Assembly (NCBI RefSeq): GCF_019343105.1
Contig: NZ_CP073765.1
Span: 214,038 to 278,037 of the forward strand
DNA length: 64,000 nt
Direction of reading: 5' to 3'
Source of the DNA: Methylovirgula sp. HY1
Lineage (GTDB): Bacteria; Pseudomonadota; Alphaproteobacteria; Rhizobiales; Beijerinckiaceae
The notes beneath the pieces were generated by a model, which ran no database searches, was not told the origin of the DNA, and saw only the letters and a list, made by a program, of their open reading frames with translations. A program made the translations under genes and the position numbers. Positions 34,501 to 44,200 of the stretch are shown in pieces; the stretch's first letter is position 1; each line of letters begins with the position of its first letter.

Positions 34501-35339
34501 CGACGATCTCCTATGACGAAAAAGCCGCATTGGCGTTTTTCGATCGGATCGAGGCCGTGTTCACGCACCAATTGATCGCGGCAAAATCCGGTGGCGGCGA
34601 TCCATCATCGCGACCGATCTTCGTTCTCGGCATGCCGCGCTCGGGCACGACACTCGTCGAGCAAATCCTTGCCAGCCATCCCATGGTGCATGGCGCCGGC
34701 GAACTCATGGCCCTCAACGACACCGTATTGGGCGTCAAAGACATGGACGGCCATGCCGGCGCTTATCCCGAATTCGTTGCTTCTCTCGACGCATCGGCGC
34801 TGCGGCAGATCGGGGCTCATTACCTCGACATGCTGGGCAAACTCGCCCCCGAAGCGGCACGCATGACGGATAAGATGCCGTCGAATTATTATTTCGTCGG
34901 CCTCATTCATCTTGTGCTGCCGAATGCCAAGATCATCCATACGGTCCGCGATCCAATCGATACGTGCATCTCGTGCTTTTCGAAATTGTTCACGGCCGAG
35001 CAGAACCACACTTACGATCTCGGCGAACTCGGCCGCTATTACCGGCGCTATGAGCAGCTCATGACGCATTGGCGTGGGGTGCTGCCGCCGCGGAGCTTCC
35101 TCGATGTCCGCTATGAAGAGGTTGTCGCGAATTTCGAAGCCGAGGCAAGGCGCATCATCGCCTATTGCGGGCTCGAATGGGACGATCAGTGTCTGTCGTT
35201 TCATGCAACGGAGCGGCCGGTCAGAACCGCCAGCGCGACGCAAGTGCGCCAGCCGATCTACAAAAGTGCGGTCGGGCGCTGGCGCGCCTATGAAGAATTT
35301 CTGGAGCCTTTGCTCTCGGCGCTTGCAGGTCGCAATTAA
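31548..35339 (+). CDS. TPR/glycosyltransferase-like/TPR/sulfotransferase fusion protein
   Basis: A 1263-residue cytosolic multidomain protein. ATG 31548 has AGGA nearby; an in-frame ATG at 31488 is an alternative. Order: about six TPRs (residues 15-240), a GT-B-like domain related to heptosyltransferases (about 265-530, with VQAEQGFGDTLQFARYIPLL, LKVGLVWAGNPEHTNDMRRS and VITIDSSTAHLAGALGKPVW), a second TPR block (about 575-935) and a C-terminal sulfotransferase (about 1020-1263) with the PAPS 5'-phosphate loop LGMPRSGTTLVEQIL and the 3'-phosphate region TVRDPIDTCISCFSKLF. It probably modifies proteins or glycans with sulfate or sugar. Its substrate is not evident from the neighbours. Confidence 0.85.
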   Translation: MTQSQTDAAAHRMPLGEALVYAERCRTEGRLMEAEALCRRVLETQPNLPEAAHLLGVIAHQAGKLSEAIAHVKRATKLAPQNALFHANLGEMYRQAGRHKLAIETGRRAAAIDPTMAVAWSNLGAALFELKDYEEAVRANRAAIAADPAFAQGYCNLGNALHGLKRFNEAIDAYRRAVALNPNYVDGWANLGTALHHHGIYAEAMAFLRRAIALAPEHANAHSGLGILLLMQGDFAEGWAEYEWRLRSTERKGPRFPERPWQGESLAGKHIYVQAEQGFGDTLQFARYIPLLAQRAGKVSLRVHQQLVSLMQESLPGIDIFGDRGDPAPYACDIALMSLPHLFKTRYETIPADVPYLRAPAAAISGWAQRLAPLQGLKVGLVWAGNPEHTNDMRRSLDAALLTPLLDIPGTSFVSLQFGPRAVDLKKLKNGEKRVLDLSRELGDFAHTAGAVTGLDLVITIDSSTAHLAGALGKPVWVLISSVADWRWRLDREDNAWYPNMRLFRQAEGEDWSVVIGRVGAALRAAATGDASVLMPFKPDGERRAAEAAAILTIEAARALQAAPAAMMRTQALPAGQALLLAEQKRRQGFLGDADELVRGAVATEPDNADAIHSLGIIAHQSGKLGEAITHVRRAIAIAPDIALYHANLGEMCRLAGHIDEAIAEGRRAIALQPDYPGALSNLAIALFDEGKFEEALSHLDRAVALQHNFAQAHSNRGNALQRLKRFSEAEHAYRRALEFEPKFADGWNNLGTCLRELKRGEEAEAAYREALALKPHDPDVLDNLALALKDLDRLDEAAETFRFALSIEARSDKIHVHYGALLIDQDKIAEAGAAAGRALVLNPNNPDAVNLMGRIAFEREDLHAALGHYQHAIALKPDLADAYNNMGNVLKELGRLEAARHAYIESLRLDPSVTGVYVNLADSMTFAPGDPYLAAMEALAAQTDGHSQKERFQLDFALSKTYADLKDHARSFTHLLESNAAKRATISYDEKAALAFFDRIEAVFTHQLIAAKSGGGDPSSRPIFVLGMPRSGTTLVEQILASHPMVHGAGELMALNDTVLGVKDMDGHAGAYPEFVASLDASALRQIGAHYLDMLGKLAPEAARMTDKMPSNYYFVGLIHLVLPNAKIIHTVRDPIDTCISCFSKLFTAEQNHTYDLGELGRYYRRYEQLMTHWRGVLPPRSFLDVRYEEVVANFEAEARRIIAYCGLEWDDQCLSFHATERPVRTASATQVRQPIYKSAVGRWRAYEEFLEPLLSALAGRN

Positions 35340-35468
35340 GCGCAGGCAAGAGGGAACCCAACCTATACGTCAAACGCCCTATGGTTGTAGGCACGGCTTC
35401 GTTTCATGGTCGGCTCCGGACAGGCCTGAGGGGGTCTCAGGGCAAAGCAGCCATCGCAAGGGAAGACC

Positions 35469-36659
35469 ATGAAGTCATACGCGCGCCAGTTACTCGCGGC
35501 ACCACTTCTCATAGCCATGTTGCCGGCAAGCGCCCAAGCCGCTGGAAGCGTCAAGGTCGGCATCCTCCAATCTTTGAGCGGAACCATGGCCATCAGCGAG
35601 GTCACGGTGAAGAACGCCGAGATGATGGCGATCGACGAGATCAACAAAGCCGGCGGCGTGATGGGCAAGACGATTGTGCCGATCGTCGAGGATGGTGCCT
35701 CAGATCCCGCGATCTTCGCGCAGAAGGCGACGAAGCTCGTGCAGAGCGACGGCGTGGCCACCGTCTTTGGAGGTTGGACATCCGCTAGCCGCAAGGCGAT
35801 GCTGCCCGTCTTCCAGCGCCTCCATAGCCTTCTCTGGTACCCGGTGCAGTTCGAAGGCAACGAGTGCTCGCCCAACATCATGTATTCTGGTGCGCAGCCA
35901 AATCAGCAGATCGTCCCGGCGCTCGATTGGGCGGAATCAAAAGGTTATAAGACCTATTTCCTCATCGGCTCCGACTATGTCTTTCCGCGCACGGCGAATT
36001 TGATTTTGAAAAAGCACATCGCCAAGGACAAGCGTTCCGTCGTCGGCGAGGAATATGTCCCGTTGGGCGGCACGGATTTCAGCGCCGTGATCGCCAAGAT
36101 CCAGGCAGCCAAGCCCGACATTATTTTCTCGACCTTGAACGGCGACAGCAACGTGTCGTTCTTCAAGCAGATGTTCGCGGCGGGCCTGCCGCCGACCAAA
36201 CTGCCCGTCATGTCCTTCTCGATCGGCGAGCAGGAAGCCCAAGCGATGGGACCGTCGCTCGTGAAGGACAGCTACGCAGGCTGGAATTATTTCGAAAGCC
36301 TGCCCAGCGCCGCCAACAAGAAGTTCGTCGCCGATTATCAGGCTAAATTCGGCAAGGGAGCCGCCGTCACAGATCCGATGGTGCATGGCTATCTCGACGT
36401 CTATGCCTGGAAGGCGGCTGTCGAAAAGGCCAAGTCTTTCAATGTCGACAAGGTCCGCGCCGCCGCGGTGGGCCTGCCGATACCCTCGCCGATGGGCAAA
36501 GTGAAATTCGCCGCGAACCAGAGCCTTTATCAGACGGCCTATGTCGGCAAGCTCGACCCGAGCGGCCAATTCAGCATCGAATGGAAGTCCAAAGGCCAGA
36601 TTGCGCCGGATCCTTATGATCCCGTCGCCTTCCCGGGCAAGGTCTGCAAGTTGCATTGA
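35469..36659 (+). CDS. urtA: Urea ABC transporter substrate-binding protein
   Basis: A 396-residue periplasmic binding protein. A Sec signal peptide (MKSYARQLLAAPLLIAMLPA, cleavage after AQAA) precedes a type-1 Leu/Ile/Val-like fold. UrtA-specific sequence includes VGILQSLSGTMAISEVTVKN near the start, VFGGWTSASRKAMLPVFQ and LLWYPVQFEGNECSPNIMYS, the latter in the ligand cleft. It is the first gene of urtABCDE on the plus strand. The 129-bp leader upstream shows no convincing sigma-54 site. It delivers urea to UrtBC. Confidence 0.95.
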   Translation: MKSYARQLLAAPLLIAMLPASAQAAGSVKVGILQSLSGTMAISEVTVKNAEMMAIDEINKAGGVMGKTIVPIVEDGASDPAIFAQKATKLVQSDGVATVFGGWTSASRKAMLPVFQRLHSLLWYPVQFEGNECSPNIMYSGAQPNQQIVPALDWAESKGYKTYFLIGSDYVFPRTANLILKKHIAKDKRSVVGEEYVPLGGTDFSAVIAKIQAAKPDIIFSTLNGDSNVSFFKQMFAAGLPPTKLPVMSFSIGEQEAQAMGPSLVKDSYAGWNYFESLPSAANKKFVADYQAKFGKGAAVTDPMVHGYLDVYAWKAAVEKAKSFNVDKVRAAAVGLPIPSPMGKVKFAANQSLYQTAYVGKLDPSGQFSIEWKSKGQIAPDPYDPVAFPGKVCKLH

Positions 36660-36764
36660 GGCTTCGCAGTCGAGCCGGCGCGGCCGGCTCGAAGACCGCC
36701 GCAGCGCGGCCATGGACTGTACCTTCGGGCCGCAGCGCGGCCACCGCGAACTCGGAGAGCCGAC

Positions 36765-37670
36765 ATGGGTGAGCTGCCGCTGGTCGTCGGCCAAATCTTC
36801 AACGGCTTCAGCGTCGCGTCGCTGTTTGTGCTGGCGGCGCTTGGTCTCGCGTTGAGTTTCGGCCTGATGCGCGTCATCAATATGGCGCATGGCGAAATGC
36901 TGATGCTTGGCGGCTATCTTGCCTATCTGACCTTCTTGGTCGTGCCCGGTCCTCTCGCCATTTTCGTCGCCATGGTGGCGGCGTTCATCGGTGCGGCGCT
37001 GGTCGGTGCCGTGCTCGAAATGACGGTGATCCGTCGGCTCGCCGCACGCCCACTCGATACGCTGCTGGCGACCTGGGGCGTCAGCCTCATCATGCAGCAG
37101 GCGGCTCGCGATATCTTCGGCGCCATCGGTGTCGGCGTCACCGCGCCGTCGTGGCTCAATCATACGGTTGCGATCACCGGCGGTCCGCTCGCTGGGCTCT
37201 CGTTTCCCGCCACACGCATCTTCATCATGGCTGTGGCCTTGGTGGTTCTCGCCGGTCTTGGGGCGTTGCTGAACAAAACGCGGATCGGGCTTCTTGTCCG
37301 TGCCGTGAACCAGGACCGCCAGATGGCCGCGGCGACCGGCATCGATGTGCGACGCATCGACCTCATTGTGTTCAGCCTCGGTACGGGGATTGCCGGGCTA
37401 GCCGGCGTGGTGCTGGCTTTGCTCGGGCCGGTGACGCCCAACGTCGGTCAAAGCTACATCGTCCCGGCCTTCCTCGTCGTGATCCTCGGCGGCCTTGGCA
37501 GTCTCGCCGGCACGACGGTCGCCGCCGTTCTCACAGGGCTCGTTTCGGCGCTGTCGCAGATCTTTGTCGATGTCAGCCTTTCGCAGGTGCTGGTTCTCCT
37601 CTTCGTCATTGTCTTCCTGCAATTCCGCCCGCAAGGGGTGATCGCGGTGCGCTCGCGGGCATTGGATTAG
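36765..37670 (+). CDS. urtB: Urea ABC transporter permease UrtB
   Basis: A 301-residue inner-membrane permease of the LivH type with about eight helices. Characteristic segments are AALGLALSFGLMRVINMAHG EM-type entry (residues about 23-45), RTRIGLLVRAVNQDRQMAAA-like cytoplasmic loop (here KTRIGLLVRAVNQDRQMAAA) that contacts the ATPase, and VVILGGLGSLAGTTVAAVLT. It follows urtA by 105 bp and lies 4 bp before urtC. It forms half of the urea channel. Confidence 0.95.
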   Translation: MGELPLVVGQIFNGFSVASLFVLAALGLALSFGLMRVINMAHGEMLMLGGYLAYLTFLVVPGPLAIFVAMVAAFIGAALVGAVLEMTVIRRLAARPLDTLLATWGVSLIMQQAARDIFGAIGVGVTAPSWLNHTVAITGGPLAGLSFPATRIFIMAVALVVLAGLGALLNKTRIGLLVRAVNQDRQMAAATGIDVRRIDLIVFSLGTGIAGLAGVVLALLGPVTPNVGQSYIVPAFLVVILGGLGSLAGTTVAAVLTGLVSALSQIFVDVSLSQVLVLLFVIVFLQFRPQGVIAVRSRALD

Positions 37671-37674
37671 GCTG

Positions 37675-38763
37675 ATGCGTGAACGCTCGCCTCTTTTGGA
37701 TCAAGCCTGGATCGCCCTGGCGGTCCTTGCCGCCCTCGCGCCATGGCTGATCTCCCCCTATGAGCTTAGTTTGCTCGGCCGCTTTCTCGCGCTCTCGATC
37801 CTGGCGCTGGGACTGGTTTTGGTCTGGGGCGAGGCGGGGATTCTGAGCCTCGGGCAGGGGGTCTTCTTCGGTCTCGGCGCCTATGCGCTCGCGATGCATC
37901 TGAAGCTCGAAGGTCTCAACCCCGGTGACTTGCCGGACTTCATGACATGGAGTGGCCGCAGCGATCTGCCCTTGTGGTGGCGTCCCCTCGGCAACCCGGT
38001 CTTCGCGCTCGTGGGCGTGGTGCTGGTGCCGGGGATCTTCGCGGCGCTGTTCTCGTGGCTGGTGTTTCGCCGCCGTGTTGTCGGCGTCTATTTCGCGCTG
38101 ATCACCCAGGCGCTGGCGCTGTGCTTCGCGACGCTGCTCATCAGCCAACAGGGATCGACTGGCGGCTTCAACGGGCTCACCAATTTCAGCACCCTGTTCG
38201 GCGTCGATCTCGCCGCCAGGCCGACGATCTGGGCGCTTTATTGGATCACGGTGGCGTTCACCATCCTTGCCTATCTCGGCGTGCGCTGGCTGGTGCGTAC
38301 GCAGTTCGGCACCTTGCTGCGTGCCACGCGTGACGGCGAGAACCGGGTCCGCTTCCTCGGCCACAATCCGACGCCATACAAGGTCGTGGCCTTTACCGTG
38401 GGCGCGGTGCTGGCCGGCATCAGCGGCGCCTTGTTCACCCTGCATGCCGGTGTCATGTCTCCCGCGCTCGTCGGCGTCGTCCCCTCGATCGAAATGGTCA
38501 TCTGGGTCGCGGTGGGCGGCCGCGAAAGCCTGCTCGGCGCCATCGCCGGCACGCTGCTCGTCAATTTCGCCAAGGACAAGATTTCGAGCGCTCTGCCGGA
38601 GGTTTGGCTCTATGCGCTGGGTGTCGTATTCATCCTGGTCGTGACCTTGATGCCGCGCGGCATAGCCGGTCTCGTTGAAGACGGGCTGCGGCGCTTCCGG
38701 CGCCAGCCACGCCCGTCGAAAGCGCCCGTGGAGGGCGAGACGAGCCTGGAGGGAATGAAATGA
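37675..38763 (+). CDS. urtC: Urea ABC transporter permease UrtC
   Basis: A 362-residue LivM-type permease with about ten helices. Recognisable parts are ALGLVLVWGEAGILSLGQGV, the cytoplasmic coupling loop RTQFGTLLRATRDGENRVRF and AVGGRESLLGAIAGTLLVNF. Its last codons overlap urtD by ATGA at 38760, showing tight translational coupling. It pairs with UrtB. Confidence 0.95.
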   Translation: MRERSPLLDQAWIALAVLAALAPWLISPYELSLLGRFLALSILALGLVLVWGEAGILSLGQGVFFGLGAYALAMHLKLEGLNPGDLPDFMTWSGRSDLPLWWRPLGNPVFALVGVVLVPGIFAALFSWLVFRRRVVGVYFALITQALALCFATLLISQQGSTGGFNGLTNFSTLFGVDLAARPTIWALYWITVAFTILAYLGVRWLVRTQFGTLLRATRDGENRVRFLGHNPTPYKVVAFTVGAVLAGISGALFTLHAGVMSPALVGVVPSIEMVIWVAVGGRESLLGAIAGTLLVNFAKDKISSALPEVWLYALGVVFILVVTLMPRGIAGLVEDGLRRFRRQPRPSKAPVEGETSLEGMK

Positions 38764-39536
38764 GGCTCGAGTCCGCCGCAGACAAGAACACGAATCTGCT
38801 GCTGGCCGTCGACGGAGTGACGGTGGATTTCGACGGCTTCAAGGCGCTGAACTGTTTTTCGATGACGCTCGATCGGCGTACCTTGCGCGTCCTGATCGGC
38901 CCCAATGGCGCCGGGAAGTCTACGCTCTGCGACACGATCATCGGCCGCGTCCGCGCAACGACCGGCCACGTCTATTTCAAGAACGACGAGATCACCCATC
39001 TCCCCGAATATGAGATCGTTCGGCGCGGCATCTGCCGCAAGTTCCAGACGCCGGGTGTTTTGCCGAGCCTTTCCGTGCTCGACAATCTTCTCATCGCGGC
39101 GCGGCGCGACCGCCGCTGGTGGCGCTCCTTCGCATTGGATGTCCCCGCCACCGAAATGGAGCGCGTTGACGAGGTACTGGAAACCATCGGGCTGGCCGAT
39201 CGCCGACATGCGCGGGCCGCCGATCTGGCGCATGGCGAAAAGCAATGGCTGGAGATCGGCATGGTGGTGGCAACCGAGGCTGATCTGCTGCTGCTCGACG
39301 AGCCAACCGCAGGCATGGGGCCGAACGAGACCACCAAGACGGCGCAATTGATCTTGCGGCTCCTCGATCGCCATGCCGTGCTCGTCATCGATCACGACAT
39401 GAGCTTCGTCGAGCAGCTCGATGGCCGGGTCACCGTGATGCATCAAGGGCAATTCCTCAAGGAAGGGACGGTCGCGCAGATTCGGCGCGACCCGGACGTC
39501 GCAGCAGTCTATCTCGGGCGCGCGGAGGATCGATGA
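38760..39536 (+). CDS. urtD: Urea ABC transporter ATP-binding protein UrtD
   Basis: A 258-residue LivG-type ATPase. It has Walker A GPNGAGKST (about residue 50), Q-loop CRKFQTPGVLPSL, the signature segment HGEKQWLEIGMV, Walker B LLLLDEPTAGMGP and switch His in VLVIDHDMSFV. It overlaps urtC and urtE by four bases each. It works as a heterodimer with UrtE to energise urea uptake. Confidence 0.95.
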   Translation: MRLESAADKNTNLLLAVDGVTVDFDGFKALNCFSMTLDRRTLRVLIGPNGAGKSTLCDTIIGRVRATTGHVYFKNDEITHLPEYEIVRRGICRKFQTPGVLPSLSVLDNLLIAARRDRRWWRSFALDVPATEMERVDEVLETIGLADRRHARAADLAHGEKQWLEIGMVVATEADLLLLDEPTAGMGPNETTKTAQLILRLLDRHAVLVIDHDMSFVEQLDGRVTVMHQGQFLKEGTVAQIRRDPDVAAVYLGRAEDR

Positions 39537-40252
39537 CGACACTGTTGAAGCTCGACCAGCTATCTACGAGCTATGGCCAGAGCCGCGTGCTGTGGAACAT
39601 CGATCTCGAGATTCCGGCCGGCGGCGTTCTGGCGCTCATCGGGCGCAACGGCGTTGGTAAGACGACGCTGCTTAAGTCGATCATCGGGGTGCAGCCGTTG
39701 AGCGGCGGCAGCATTCATGTCGACGGGCGTGACGTGAGCGCTTTGAAAGCCTTCGAACGTGCCCGCGCGGGCATCGGCTTCGTCCCGCAAGGCCGCCACA
39801 TCTTCCCGCATCTCAGCGTTGCCGAAAATCTGGAGACCGGCCTCGCGGCGCTCGCCGAACGCGGCACCGGCTCGATCAAAGCCGGCGTTCCAGAGCATAT
39901 TTATGAACTGTTTCCCAAGCTGAAACAGATCAAGGATCGCAAGGGCGGGGTCCTATCGGGTGGCGAGCAGCAACAGTTGGCGATCGGGCGCGCGCTCGCT
40001 GGCCAGCCAAAATTGCTGTTGCTGGACGAGCCGACCGAAGGCATCCAACCGAATGTGGTCCAGCAGATCGAGGATGCGCTGCGCTCGGTAAGGCGCGATC
40101 TCGGCGTGACGATCATGATCGTCGAGCAATATCTCGATTTCGCGTGGTCTTTCGCCGACACCTATTGCGTGCTGCAACGCGGCCGGATCGTGCGTCAGGG
40201 ATCGACGGCCACGGAAAGTGCCGCCGAAGTCGCGCATCTGGTCAATATCTGA
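39533..40252 (+). CDS. urtE: Urea ABC transporter ATP-binding protein UrtE
   Basis: A 239-residue LivF-type ATPase and the last gene of the urt operon. It has Walker A GRNGVGKTT (about residue 38), Q-loop GFVPQGRHIFPHLS, signature LSGGEQQQLAIGRAL and Walker B LLLLDEPTEGIQP. The C-terminal MIVEQYLDFAWSFADTYCVL holds the switch region. It converges on the response regulator gene, which ends 25 bp downstream on the other strand. Confidence 0.95.
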   Translation: MTTLLKLDQLSTSYGQSRVLWNIDLEIPAGGVLALIGRNGVGKTTLLKSIIGVQPLSGGSIHVDGRDVSALKAFERARAGIGFVPQGRHIFPHLSVAENLETGLAALAERGTGSIKAGVPEHIYELFPKLKQIKDRKGGVLSGGEQQQLAIGRALAGQPKLLLLDEPTEGIQPNVVQQIEDALRSVRRDLGVTIMIVEQYLDFAWSFADTYCVLQRGRIVRQGSTATESAAEVAHLVNI

Positions 40253-40277
40253 AGCTGGAGTTCGCGCCGAGCGGGCG

Positions 40278-41204
40278 CTAGTTCTGATCGGCCAGAGCAT
40301 TGACGGCCATGGCGGCGGCTGTCGCGCGGTTCTCGACGCCGAGCTTTTCGAAAATCTGCTCGAGATGTTTGTTCACCGTGCGCGGGCTGATGCCGAGAAT
40401 ATCGCCGATGTCGCGGTTGGACTTGCCTGCCGCGATCCAAACCAGCACTTCGGCCTCGCGCCCCGTCACTCCGAACGTGGCGCGTAGAATCGCTTCGCGG
40501 GCGCCTGGCTGATCTTCGACGAGACGATAGAGAAATTCGTCGGGCCCGATTCGGCTCAGATAATTGAACGAGACGCGGCGCGCTGCAAAATCGATGCTGA
40601 AGCTTCCCGCGTTCTGTCTGTCGAGACGCAGCCGCGCCAGCTTGCCGATGAGACTCGGCGGGAGCACCGCTTGCCTATCCTCGCCGGCGGCGAAAAGCTC
40701 GGCGAGGCGCTGTCCAGCCTGAGGAGTCGACCACAATATGCGACCATCCTCGTCAATCGCGAGAAGACTGCGGCCGGTCGCGTCAAGCGCGGACCGTGCT
40801 CCCTGGGCGATGCGGGCGCTGGCGAGATGCACGCGGACGCGGGCGAGTAATTCCTCGAGAACGATCGGTTTCGCTATGTAATCGATCGCGCCGGCGGTCA
40901 ATCCCTGTACCACATATTCGGTTTCCGTGAGCCCGGTCATGAAGATGATGGGCACGTGCCATGTGGCGAAGTCCTTGCCCAGGCGGCGCGTGGTCTCGAA
41001 ACCATCGATGCCGGGCATATTCGCATCCATCAGGATCAGATCGGGCGTGATCTGCCGCACCAACGCCAATGCCGCCTCGCCGCCGGTGGCCACCAGCGCG
41101 GTGATTCCCGCAGCCTCCAAAGCGTCAGTCAGGAAGCTGAGAGTTTCGGGCGAGTCGTCGACGACAAGGACGCGGTCGCGCCGCCTTTGTTCATCCATGC
41201 TCAC
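40278..41204 (-). CDS. Response regulator, receiver plus LuxR-type HTH
   Basis: A 308-residue regulator. The receiver domain (residues about 10-125) has the acidic pair VLVVDDSPET, the phospho-acceptor Asp in LILMDANMPGIDG and the switch Lys in DYIAKPIVLEEL. A PAS-like middle region (LLAIDEDGRILWSTPQAGQR, residues about 145-235) comes before a LuxR/FixJ HTH (VTGREAEVLVWIAAGKSNRD, ILGISPRTVNKHLEQIF). It overlaps the hybrid kinase stop by 14 bp, so the two are a co-expressed pair. Its place beside urtABCDE suggests control of urea or nitrogen uptake, which is an inference. Confidence 0.9.
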   Translation of the reverse strand: MSMDEQRRRDRVLVVDDSPETLSFLTDALEAAGITALVATGGEAALALVRQITPDLILMDANMPGIDGFETTRRLGKDFATWHVPIIFMTGLTETEYVVQGLTAGAIDYIAKPIVLEELLARVRVHLASARIAQGARSALDATGRSLLAIDEDGRILWSTPQAGQRLAELFAAGEDRQAVLPPSLIGKLARLRLDRQNAGSFSIDFAARRVSFNYLSRIGPDEFLYRLVEDQPGAREAILRATFGVTGREAEVLVWIAAGKSNRDIGDILGISPRTVNKHLEQIFEKLGVENRATAAAMAVNALADQN

Positions 41205-44200
41205 GCAAGTGATCCTTCAGAAAGCTGGCGTAAGCGTCGAATTGAAAATTCTGGATATGCAAGCGGACGGTGGCGACCAGGCGCGCATAGGCCGGACTTT
41301 CACTCTCGATCTCCGTGAGCTTGGCGTGGATGCCGCGAACATAGCCAATTTCGCCGAGATGCAGCAGTTCCGCGATATGCCGCCCAGCGCTTTCGGGGAG
41401 ATCCTTGGCGGCGGGCGCGGGGTCAGGGTTGGCGCGCTGCGGTGCGGCGTAAATCCATTCCAGGTCGCACAGCCCTTGCATCTGTGCAAGCAGGCGATGC
41501 AGGTTGAAGGGCTTCAGCAGAAACGCGTCGCACAAAGTGCCCTCGCGGTCGAACTGATCGTCGTGCGCATTGGCCGAGACCATCATGATCTTGATGGTCG
41601 GGATCTCTTGGCGCAGTGCGGCAGCGACGTCCCAGCCGGTCATGCCGGGCATCGAAATGTCGAGGAGCGCGATGGCGGGTTTGCAATCGGCCGCCAGACT
41701 CAGGGCGCCGTGGCCGTCTTGCGCGGTGAAGACCGAAAAGCCGAGCGGCGTCAGCGCTTGGCGGACAAGATCGAGATGGCTCGGATTGTCGTCGACGAGA
41801 AGCACACAGATCCTTTGGCCCAGATAGCCGCAAATGTGTTGCAACGTCTTGTCTTCCAACAGCTCCGGCTGGGCGGCGAAAAGCAACAGCCGCACCACGA
41901 AGCGGCTTCCCGCACCTGGCGTGCTTTCGACCGTGATCTGGCCGCCCATGACTTCGACCAGGAGCTTCGTGATGGTGAGCCCAAGGCCCGTGCCGGGCAT
42001 GGCGCGGGCGCGCGCCATGCGGCCACGTTCGAACGGCTCGAAGATCTTGTCGAGATCCTGGGGCTCAATGCCCATGCCGCTGTCCGAGACTTCGAACTCG
42101 GCAAGATGGTTGCGGGCGCGCACTGTGAAGGCGGCGTGTCCGTGCTCTGTGTATTTGATGGCGTTCGAAAGCAGATTGATGAGAATTTGGCGCAGCCGCT
42201 TTTCGTCTGTCATGACATAGCGTGGCAGGCGCTCGTCGCGGGTGTAACGGAATTCAATCCCGCGTGCGGCGGCTTGCAGGCGGAACATGTCCGCCATCTG
42301 ATCGAGCAGGTCGGAAAGATTGAATTTGTCTCGATTGAGATGAAGCGTTCCAGTTTCGATGCGCGAGATATCCATCAGGCCATCGACCAGATTGGCGAGA
42401 TGCTCGGCGCTGCGCCGGATCACGCGGACAGGATTGTCGCGCGGCATCTCAGGCTGATGCTCAAGCAATTGCGCATAGCCGAAGATCGAATTGAGCGGCG
42501 TGCGAAATTCATGGCTGAGCCCAACAATGTAGCGACTTTTCGCGAAATTGGCGGATTCGGCGACCTCCTTGGCCTTTTTCAGGGCGGCGTCGGAACGCTC
42601 ACGCGCCTCGATTTCCTGCATCAGGGTGACGGTTTGGTGCTCGGCCTCCCGCTCCGCTGTGCGGCGGCTGGCATTGGCCAGCACCAGCAGCCAGGCGGCG
42701 ATTCCGGAGAGGATGAAAAAGATGAGGAAGACGATCCACAGTGTCGTACCGACGATATGGCGCTGCGCCATCGGCATGGCGCCCGCATATTCGGCATAGA
42801 TCAGCGCGAAAAACCCTGCCACCACGCCGATGAAAAGCACAAAGAGGCCGGCAAACTGACCAAGCCTGACGGTCGAAAAGATGGCGATCCGCGGCGGCAA
42901 GATGCGAGCGAAGAGAGCCGTCAATTGCTCGCCGACGCGGCTACCCGTCTTGCACTGATCGCGGCAGCGTGTCTCCAGCGTGCAGCAGAGTGAGCAGATC
43001 GGCGCATCGTAGGCGCTGCAGAAAGCCATGTCCTCGCGTTCATACGGATTTTGACAGATCGCGCAGGTCAGGCTGCTGCCCGGCGCCAGCTCATGAGATT
43101 GGCGCGCGATGTAATAGCGGCCGCTGGTCGCCCAGGCGATCAACGGCGCCGTGACGAAAGCGACGGCAAGGCCGATGAAAGCGCTGAGCGCCTGAAAGAC
43201 CGGACCGAACAGGCCGAGAAAGGCGATGGTCGAAACCAGCACGGAGAGGCCCATGGCGCCGGTACCGACCGGGTTGATGTCATAGAGATGGGCGCGTTTG
43301 AACTCGATCAGCGGCGGCGACAGGCGAAGCGGCTTGTTGATCATCAGATCTGCCGTCACGGCGCCGAGCCAGCCGACGGCGAAATTTGCGTAGAGACCCA
43401 AAATGCTGGCGATGGTGTGAAAGACGCCGATCTCCATGAGGAGGAGCGCCAGCAGCACGTTGAACACCAGCCAAACCACACGGCCGGGATGGCTGTGGGT
43501 GAGGCGCGAAAAGAAATTCGACCAAGCGATCGAGCCGGCATAGGCATTGGTCACATTGATCTTGAGCTGGCAGGTCACGACGAAGAGGCCGGTCAATGCC
43601 AAGGCGAGTGTGGGCGAGTGGAAAATCTCAAGGAAGACGAGATGGTAGAGTTCGGCCGGCTGTGCGGCGCGATCGCCCGGAATGCCGTGCTGGAGTGCGA
43701 GATAGGCGAGGAATGAGCCGGCAAACAATTTGAAGCTGCCCATCAGCACCCAGCCTGGCCCGGTCGAGATCAGGGCAAACCACCAGCGCCAGCGGTTTTG
43801 CCGCGTTTTGACCGGCAGAAAGCGAAGATAATCGACCTGCTCGCCGATTTGCGGGAGCAGCGACAGCAGAATCGAGACGGCCGCGCCAAACAATAAGAGA
43901 TCGACCGATCCATCCTTGCTGCCCATGCTGCCATGGAAATTCGTCCAATCGGCGAGCTCGGCATGTCCGCGGATCGCGAGATAGGCAATCGGCGCGAGTT
44001 GCAGCACCAGCCAGATCGGCTGCGTCGCAAGCTGCAGGCGGCTGATGGAGCGAATGCCGTAAGCGGCGATGGGGATCACCACGAGCGCGCTGAAAAGATG
44101 TGCGATCGCCAGCGGAATGCCGAAGACCATTTGCAGCGCGACCGACATGATGCTCGCTTCGATCGCAAACAGCACGAAAGTGAAAGAGGCATAGATGAGC

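Noticed and set aside
35340..35468. Sigma-54 promoter before urtA
   Set aside because: A GGCACG stretch is present, but the required GC at -12 spacing is not found.
35937..37163. 408-codon minus-strand ORF across urtA/urtB
   Set aside because: It is antisense to two well-conserved urt genes, with His/Arg/Glu-rich composition typical of a shadow frame.
40927..42993. 688-codon plus-strand ORF
   Set aside because: It lies antisense to the hybrid histidine kinase; low-complexity content and no domains.
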